From the NCBI RefSeq assembly GCF_022829445.1, contig NZ_JAKSXY010000066.1, forward strand, positions 1 to 64,000: a stretch of DNA of 64,000 bases, written 5' to 3'. Of the stretch, positions 58,473 to 64,000 are shown one piece after another (within the stretch, counting starts at the first letter, position 1; each line of letters begins with the position of its first letter). This DNA comes from Methylobacterium sp. J-068. GTDB lineage: Bacteria > Pseudomonadota > Alphaproteobacteria > Rhizobiales > Beijerinckiaceae. The notes under the pieces were generated by a model. The model had not been told where the DNA came from. It worked only from the letters and a program-made list of their open reading frames with translations, and searched no databases. Position numbers and translations under genes: made by a program.

Positions 58473-61400
58473 TCAGAAGCGCGGATCGTCGCCGAACAGG
58501 TAGTCGGGATCGCGGCGGCGCGGACGCGGCCGGACCTCCTCGTCGTCGCCGAAGGGCGAGCGCTGCGTGCCCGGCCAGGGCTGGTAGGTCTCGCCCTGCG
58601 CCCGGCGGCCACGCCGCTCGCCGAAGGGATCGAGGAGATCGGAATCGGGCTGCGCCCGGCGCCCGCCGGCCAGTCCCCCGAAGAGGCCGCCCGCCACGTC
58701 GGGCGCGTCCTCGTCCGCGCCGAGGTCGCCGTCCTCGGCGTCGGGGCGCATGGCGGTCCGGGTCTCGCGCGGCAGGAGCTGGTACTGGGTGTCGGCCATG
58801 CGGCCGTCCTTGATCCGGAAGTGCTCGCGGAAGCCCCCGCCCTCCACGCGCTCGCCGCTGCGCGGATCGATGCTGACGTCGGCGAGGTACGGGCGCGCCT
58901 CGGGGGAGGGCGGCGCCAGGGGCGTCCGGGGCACGCCGTTGGCCCAGGCGGCCTGCAGGATGGAGCCCGCGATCGGCACCGCGAGGTGGCCGCCGGTCTG
59001 GCCGCGCCCCAGGGTCCGGCGGGTGCCGTCCGCATTGTCGTAGCCGACCCAGACCACGATGGTGATCTCGTTGGTGAAGCCCGCGAACCAGGCGTCGTTC
59101 TCGTTCTCCGAGGTCCCGGTCTTCCCCGCGATCGCGGAGGAGAACCGGCTCAGCGCCGCGGCCGTGCCGTGGTTGGTGACACCCTGGAGCATGGTCTTCA
59201 GCTGGTAGAACGCCACCCGGTCGGCCGATCCGATGCGGGTCGGCGCCTTCGCCTCGTGGGTGTAGAGGGTCCGGCCGTCGCGCTCGACGGATTCCAGCGC
59301 GTAGGGCGCGGGTCGCGCGCCCTCGTTGGCGACCGCCGCGTAGAAGGCCGCCAGATCCACCATCCGCACGGGCTGAGCGCCGAGCACGAACGGATAGTAG
59401 CGCTCGCACTCGGCGTAGATCTGCGCCTCGAGGGCGAGGTCGCAGACCTTCTGCAGGCTGGCCGGCGCCTTGTCGCTGATGCCGCCCTGGAGCAGGCGCG
59501 CCGTGACGAGGTTCTTCGAGAATTCGAGGCCCCGCCGCAGGGTCGTGGCGCCGGCCCCGCCGCCGTCGTAGTTCTTCGGCGACCAGGAATCGCCGACCCC
59601 GCCGATGGGCGGCAGGGTGATGGCCGAGTCCATCACCAGGGTGTTGGGCTGAAGGCCCGCGTTCAGCGCCGCCAGGTAGGTCAGCGGCTTCAGGGTCGAG
59701 CCCGGCTGGCGCACGGTCTGGGTCACGCGGTTGAGCTGGCTCACCGGGTAGGAGAAGCCGCCCGCCATGGCGAGGATGCGGCCCGTGCGGTTCTCCAGCA
59801 CCAGGGCGGCGCCCTGGACGGCCGGGCGCACGCGCAGGTCGGCGCGCGGGTTGCGCGCGCTGGGATCGCGCAGCCTCACCCGGACCACGTCGTAGGCTTG
59901 CAGCTTGCCGCGCGCGGGGCCGGGCTCCAGGCTGGCGGTGCGGCCATCGGCGAGGCCGACCTTCGCGCTGCCGCCGCGCCCGGTCTCCAGCACCACCGCG
60001 AGCGGCCAATGCACGTCGTAGAGCACCGGCCGCGCGGTCTCCAGGGCGCGCTGCCAGGCGGGCTTCGGACGCTCGACCTTCGCGGCCGCCCTGTCGGCCT
60101 CCGCCGCGCGCTTGCGCTCCGCCTTGGTCTTGGGCGCGGGCGCGGGCTTCGGCGCGTCGCCGACGAGGAGGGGCACGCCCAGCGGCGAGGCCTCGGCGGC
60201 GGGCGCCGCGCCCTCGAGCCGGCGCACGGCGTCGGCGAGGTTGAATTCCGGCCCCTCGTAGCGCTGGCGGCCGGTGGAGCGCTCGTAATTGGCCAGCCCG
60301 TCCTGAAGCGCGGTCTCGGTGGCGGTCTGGAGGCCGGCATTGATGGTGGAGCGCACCACGTGGCTGGCGGTCGTGAGCGAGTCGACGCCCGCGAAGGTGC
60401 GCACCTCGCGCGTCAGGTGATCGACGAAGTAGAAGCCGGAATCGCGCCGCGCCGTCTCGATCGGCTTCAATCCCAGGGGCGCGTTGGCCGCTTCGCCGAG
60501 CTGCGCCTCGGTGATCACGCCCTCCTCCTTCATCCGCGCGAGCACGTAGGCCCGGCGCTCGCGCGCCCGGTCGGGGTACTTGTCGGGGCTGTAGAAGTTC
60601 GGGCCCTTGGGCATGCCGGCCAGGAGGGCGGCCTCGGGCACGGTGAGCTGGCCCACCGATTTGCCGAAGTAGCTGCGCGCGGCCATCTCGATGCCGTAGG
60701 CGCCGCGTCCGAGATAGATGCCGTTGAGGTAGAGTTCCAGGATCTGCGGCTTAGCCAGGATGCGCTCCAGGCGGGAGGCCACGATCATCTCGCGGATCTT
60801 GCGCTCGTAGGTGACGTCGTCGCCCACCGAGAGGTTCTTGACCACCTGCTGGGTGATGGTCGAGCCGCCGGCCGGGCGGCCCGGCGAGGCGAGGTTGCCG
60901 ATGAAGGCGCGGATCACGCCGCGCTCGTCGATGCCGTGGTGGGTCTCGAAGCGCTTGTCCTCGGCCGCCACGAAGGCCTTCTGCACCATCACCGGCACCT
61001 CGGCGATGGGCACGCTGAGGCGCCGCCCATTGGCTTCGAAGGCCTCGGCGTAGCGCTTGCCCGCCCCGTCGAAGATGAGGCTGGCGCCGGGGAGCTTGCG
61101 CTCCTTCAGGGCCTCGGCCGAGGGCAGGTCGGCCACCGCCTTGTTGTAGAAGGCGATGACCTCGGCCGCGTCGAAGGGCGAGTCCTTCGGGTTCTCGCCC
61201 TTGCAGAACTGGCGGTAACTGACGTTCAATTCGCCGATATCGAGCCCGTGCAGGATCTTGGGCGCGCCGGCCCCCGCGACGGCGCTCGGATCCTCCATCG
61301 CGGTGGAAATCAACTCGTCGAGATTGATGTCCTCGATGTCGAAGGCCTTGCGCATGTGGGCGCAGCCGTCGCGCAGGATCTGCACCACCTGGCCCTTGTC

Positions 61401-61499
61401 GGCCACCGGATCGAACTGGGTCCTCACCGCGTCCGGCCGCGTGGTGACCTGGCTGAGCGTCAGCGCCGTGGCGAACAGCTTGATCAGGATGATGTTCAT
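58473..61499 (-). CDS. Class A penicillin-binding protein (transglycosylase/transpeptidase)
   Basis: A 1008-residue bifunctional peptidoglycan synthase. The glycosyltransferase domain (about 160-330) has the catalytic Glu in FVAAEDKRFETHHGIDERG and GGSTITQQVVKNL. The transpeptidase has SxxK in RQPGSTLKPLTYLAALNAG, SxN in LEFSKNLVTARL and KTG in AIAGKTGTSENENDAWFAG. An insert rich in Lys/Ala/Pro separates them. Unusual: the only N-terminal hydrophobic stretch is MNIILIKLFATALTLSQV and about 100 residues of unknown character precede the glycosyltransferase. The C-terminus is Arg/Asp-rich and disordered. Confidence 0.92.
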   Translation of the reverse strand: MNIILIKLFATALTLSQVTTRPDAVRTQFDPVADKGQVVQILRDGCAHMRKAFDIEDINLDELISTAMEDPSAVAGAGAPKILHGLDIGELNVSYRQFCKGENPKDSPFDAAEVIAFYNKAVADLPSAEALKERKLPGASLIFDGAGKRYAEAFEANGRRLSVPIAEVPVMVQKAFVAAEDKRFETHHGIDERGVIRAFIGNLASPGRPAGGSTITQQVVKNLSVGDDVTYERKIREMIVASRLERILAKPQILELYLNGIYLGRGAYGIEMAARSYFGKSVGQLTVPEAALLAGMPKGPNFYSPDKYPDRARERRAYVLARMKEEGVITEAQLGEAANAPLGLKPIETARRDSGFYFVDHLTREVRTFAGVDSLTTASHVVRSTINAGLQTATETALQDGLANYERSTGRQRYEGPEFNLADAVRRLEGAAPAAEASPLGVPLLVGDAPKPAPAPKTKAERKRAAEADRAAAKVERPKPAWQRALETARPVLYDVHWPLAVVLETGRGGSAKVGLADGRTASLEPGPARGKLQAYDVVRVRLRDPSARNPRADLRVRPAVQGAALVLENRTGRILAMAGGFSYPVSQLNRVTQTVRQPGSTLKPLTYLAALNAGLQPNTLVMDSAITLPPIGGVGDSWSPKNYDGGGAGATTLRRGLEFSKNLVTARLLQGGISDKAPASLQKVCDLALEAQIYAECERYYPFVLGAQPVRMVDLAAFYAAVANEGARPAPYALESVERDGRTLYTHEAKAPTRIGSADRVAFYQLKTMLQGVTNHGTAAALSRFSSAIAGKTGTSENENDAWFAGFTNEITIVVWVGYDNADGTRRTLGRGQTGGHLAVPIAGSILQAAWANGVPRTPLAPPSPEARPYLADVSIDPRSGERVEGGGFREHFRIKDGRMADTQYQLLPRETRTAMRPDAEDGDLGADEDAPDVAGGLFGGLAGGRRAQPDSDLLDPFGERRGRRAQGETYQPWPGTQRSPFGDDEEVRPRPRRRDPDYLFGDDPRF

Positions 61500-61664
61500 G
61501 CGGGGCGAGGGACCGGGGTCGGGGAACGCGAGGAACGGCTCGTCGGACGGGCTCGATCGGGCCGGTCATACGAGCCCAAGGATGCGTTGCACAACGCGGC
61601 TGATTTAAGGACGTGATCCGGCCCTGACGCGGATGCCATTAAGACACGACGGAGGCGATCGATC

Positions 61665-61811
61665 ATGCCCCGCTTCCGCACGCAGCCTGGCGGCATCCTC
61701 GCCCAAGAATACCTGACGCCGCTCGGCCCCTCCGTCCGGCTTTGGCAACGGAGGTCGGCGTTCCGCCCAATCGCCTGTCCGAGATTGCGAGGCCCACTCC
61801 GTCGAAGCGCA
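61665..61811 (+). pseudogene. Frameshifted remnant of a HigA-type (XRE) antitoxin
   Basis: ATG at 61665 behind GGAGG gives QPGGILAQEYLTPLGPSV, matching the start of HigA antitoxins (HPGE-x-LREEYLEPLGLSV). The match then jumps by one base to the frame reading ALATEVGVPPNRLSEIAR, which matches the helix-turn-helix (LAKALGVPPNRLSEI). The 3' part of the domain is missing, and no HigB toxin is recognisable upstream. It lies between PBP and ubiB, a 327-base gap. Confidence 0.6.
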
Positions 61812-61826
61812 GTAAGGTCGGGCCCG

Positions 61827-63461
61827 CTACTTGTTGCGCCCGAGCAGCACGAGCCAGCCGATCCCGATCACGCACACCATCGCCCCCACGGTGACGAAGG
61901 CCGGCGTGCCGAGGTCCATGAAGCGGGGTGCCAATTGCGTCGCGAAGGCGGCGACGATCAGCGCCACGGCGATGCGGGCGGCGGCGCGCTCGATGCCGCG
62001 GGTGAGCTTCTCGATGCCCTTGAGTTCGATCTCGACGGTGACGCGGCCCTGCTTCAGGCGCACCAGCATGAGGTGGATCAGGGTCGGCAGCTCGGAGGCC
62101 GCGCCGAACAGGCCCGCGCCCACCGCCTCGACCTTGCGGGTCAGGCCCTTGATCGAGAATTGCGAGGCGAGCTTGCGCTTCACGGTCGGGCCGGCGGCCG
62201 AGAACAGGTCGAAGCCGGGGTCGAGCTGGCGCATCACGCCGTCCGCCGTCACCAGCCCCTTGAACAGGATGGCGAGATCCGTCGGCATGGCGAGGTCGTT
62301 CTCGCGCGCCATGGTCATGAAGTCGGTGAGCAGCGCGCCGAAATCGAGGGAGGCTCCGGTGTGGCGGGCCACGAAGGCCTGCGACGAGGCCTCGAGCTTG
62401 GTCAGGTCCGGGTTGCTCGACCCGCTCCAGTCGAGGAGCACGGCCATCAGCCCATCGGAATCCTCCTTCAGCATGGCGCCGATGAGCATGAGGAGCTGGG
62501 TGCGGCGGCGCTGGGACAGGCGGCCGATGATGCCGAAATCGATGAAGCCGATCCGGTTGTCCGGCATGATCAGCATGTTGCCGGGATGCGGGTCGGCGTG
62601 GAACACGCCCTCGATCAGCGCCATCTGCAGGAAGGCGTCGGTGCCCTTCTGGGCCAGCAGCACCTTGTCGTAGCCGGCGGCATCCAGGCGGGCATGGTCG
62701 TTGGGCGGGATGCCGTGCACGAATTCCTGCACGAGCACGCGCTCGGAGGTCCATTCCCAGTGGATCTTGGGCACCACGATGTCGTCGCGGTCGGCGAAGA
62801 TCGCCGCGATGGTCTCGCAGTTGCGTGCCTCGTTGATGAGGTCGAGCTCGCCGTAGAGGCCGCTGGCGAGGTGGCGCATCTGCTCCTGGGGCTGGTAGCG
62901 GCCGAATTCCGGCCACTCGTCCACGACGATGCGGGTGGCGTGCCCCATCAGGCGCAGATCCGCCTCGATGACCTTGCGCAGGCCCGGGCGCAGCACCTTC
63001 ACCACCACCTCCTCGCCCGTGTGCAGGCGGGCGCGGTAGACCTGCGCGATGGAGGCGGCCGCGAGCGGCGTGGTGTCGAACTCGGCGAAGACCTCCGCGG
63101 GCGGGGCGCCGAGATCCTCCTCCAGCTGGGGCCGGATGCGCTCCCACGGGATCGGCTTGACCTGGCTGTGGAGCTTCTCGAGCTCCTCGGTCCATTCCGG
63201 GGTCAGGAGGTCGGGCCGGCTCGCCAGGATCTGGCCGAGCTTCACGAAGGTCGGCCCCAGGGTCTCGATGGCCCGGCGCACGCGCTGGGGCTGCGACAGC
63301 CGCGCGATGTCGACCTGCGGCGTCCGGCGCTTGGCGAGGCGCGCCACCTGCGCGAGGCCGAGGCGCTCGACGACCTTGGTGACGCCGAAGCCGATGAGGA
63401 CGGCGGCGATCTCCCCGAGGCGCTGCCGGTCCCGTGCGGCGACGAAGGCGGTTTTCAGCAT
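61827..63461 (-). CDS. ubiB: Ubiquinone biosynthesis kinase-like protein UbiB
   Basis: A 544-residue ABC1/UbiB family ATPase required for ubiquinone synthesis. The KxGQ motif is in GPTFVKLGQILASRPDLL (near 75), the Ala-rich loop in PLAAASIAQVYRARL, and the kinase core in VFHADPHPGNMLI and IGFIDFGIIGRLSQ. Two C-terminal hydrophobic segments (IAVALIVAAFATQLA, VTVGAMVCVIGIGWLVLL) anchor it in the membrane. ATG at 63461. Methyltransferase UbiE and coaBC, frequent neighbours, are not in this window. Confidence 0.93.
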   Translation of the reverse strand: MLKTAFVAARDRQRLGEIAAVLIGFGVTKVVERLGLAQVARLAKRRTPQVDIARLSQPQRVRRAIETLGPTFVKLGQILASRPDLLTPEWTEELEKLHSQVKPIPWERIRPQLEEDLGAPPAEVFAEFDTTPLAAASIAQVYRARLHTGEEVVVKVLRPGLRKVIEADLRLMGHATRIVVDEWPEFGRYQPQEQMRHLASGLYGELDLINEARNCETIAAIFADRDDIVVPKIHWEWTSERVLVQEFVHGIPPNDHARLDAAGYDKVLLAQKGTDAFLQMALIEGVFHADPHPGNMLIMPDNRIGFIDFGIIGRLSQRRRTQLLMLIGAMLKEDSDGLMAVLLDWSGSSNPDLTKLEASSQAFVARHTGASLDFGALLTDFMTMARENDLAMPTDLAILFKGLVTADGVMRQLDPGFDLFSAAGPTVKRKLASQFSIKGLTRKVEAVGAGLFGAASELPTLIHLMLVRLKQGRVTVEIELKGIEKLTRGIERAAARIAVALIVAAFATQLAPRFMDLGTPAFVTVGAMVCVIGIGWLVLLGRNK

Positions 63462-63683
63462 GTGCGCAAGGGACCCGGGAAGGGAAGGAGGCTGGCCGTA
63501 AACGCGCGGCCGGACGATTGGTTAAGGCTCCGCTAGTCCCGTGGCGAGGCCGAAGTTTGTCCACGCGGCCCGCGCGACGCGCGGCGGATTCGCGCCCGCG
63601 CCGATCTCGGGCTAGACAGGCGTCCTCCCGCGTCCGCGCGGCGCCTCTCCGCGCCCGCGCGGCGCCATCCCGCGAGACCAGCG

Positions 63684-64000
63684 ATGCCAGGCACGCCCCG
63701 CGCCGGAATTGTTCCGGTGACCCCCTTCCAGCAGAACTGCACCCTGATCTGGTCGGACGAGACCAAGGTCGGCGCCGTGGTCGATCCGGGCGGCGACCTC
63801 GACCGGATCGAGGCGGCGATCGCCGCGCAAGGCATCACCATCGAGAAGATCCTGCTCACCCACGGCCATATCGACCATGCGGGCGGGGCGGCCGAACTGC
63901 GCGAGCGCCTCGGCGTGCCGATCGAGGGGCCGCACGAGGCCGACCGCTACCTGCTCGACAGCCTGCCGGAGACGGGCGCCAATTACGGCATCGACGGCGC
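63684..64000 (+). CDS. Glyoxalase II-like metallo-beta-lactamase-fold hydrolase (partial)
   Basis: The gene begins at ATG 63684 and runs off the window after 105 codons. VPVTPFQQNCTLIWSDETK, then VVDPGGDLDRIEAAI and the zinc motif LLTHGHIDHAGGAAEL are typical of short glyoxalase II-like (GloB/YcbL) hydrolases. The C-terminal half is not seen, so metal-site completeness and substrate cannot be judged. Confidence 0.88.
   Translation, partial: MPGTPRAGIVPVTPFQQNCTLIWSDETKVGAVVDPGGDLDRIEAAIAAQGITIEKILLTHGHIDHAGGAAELRERLGVPIEGPHEADRYLLDSLPETGANYGIDG

Noticed and set aside
58821-61616. A 931-codon plus-strand frame across the PBP gene
   Set aside because: Antisense shadow of a clear class A PBP; composition typical of GC-driven artefacts.

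Overview
The window is GC-rich (about 70 %) alphaproteobacterial chromosome. The best guess is a Methylobacterium/Methylorubrum-type member of the Hyphomicrobiales. That rests on gene order (S10-spc-alpha ribosomal block without rpsD or rpmJ; dapF-mtaB-ftsY-yciB), on protein features (short-LID adenylate kinase, single-chain GcvP, HWE-family sensor kinase) and on base composition. No phage, complete insertion sequence, CRISPR array, tRNA or rRNA gene was seen.

Layout. (A) 1-16219, plus strand: the 3' end of tuf, then the S10 (rpsJ to rpsQ), spc (rplN to secY, adk) and alpha (rpsM, rpsK, rpoA, rplQ) operons. A rho-independent terminator and a structured leader divide S10 from spc exactly at rpsQ/rplN. 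A metallo-beta-lactamase-fold hydrolase sits between rpsK and rpoA. (B) 16274-27781, minus strand: one tightly overlapping chemosensory operon, cheW, cheR-TPR, cheW, mcp, cheA-REC, cheB, then two multi-receiver histidine kinases. It has the Wsp (alternative cellular function) layout, but sensor kinases stand where a diguanylate cyclase would be. (C) 27853-32920: ilvB and ilvH behind a leader-peptide attenuator, an orphan MazE/AbrB-like protein, a glutathione transferase and ilvC. (D) 33097-35773: a PNPOx-fold protein, trpS and an endonuclease III homologue. (E) 35926-40690: tandem glycine riboswitch followed by gcvT, gcvH and gcvP. (F) 40795-43471: L-talarate/galactarate-type dehydratase and its MFS transporter.

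(G) 43700-45186: ogt, a remnant of a YojI/PvdE-type ABC exporter, and an exported GyrI-like protein. (H) 45430-50602: dapF, mtaB, (opposed rluA-type gene), ftsY, yciB. (I) 50698-52321: ccmG, ccmD, ccmC of cytochrome c maturation; the 50-residue ccmD is easily missed. (J) 52455-55693: PAS/GAF HWE kinase beside a Crp/Fnr regulator. (K) 55865-57120: small genes including two lipoproteins, one of only 53 codons, around a poorly coding stretch. (L) 57301-63461: exported protein of unknown function, a class A penicillin-binding protein with an unusual N-terminus, a frameshifted HigA-type antitoxin remnant and ubiB. (M) 63684-64000: start of a glyoxalase II-like hydrolase that runs off the window.

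The window is mainly housekeeping (translation, branched-chain amino acids, glycine cleavage, cell wall, protein targeting, cytochrome c). Its most distinctive parts are the chemosensory operon with kinase outputs, the RNA regulators (ilv attenuator, spc leader, glycine riboswitch) and a scatter of 15-bp and 21-bp tandem duplications in linkers, tails and spacers.
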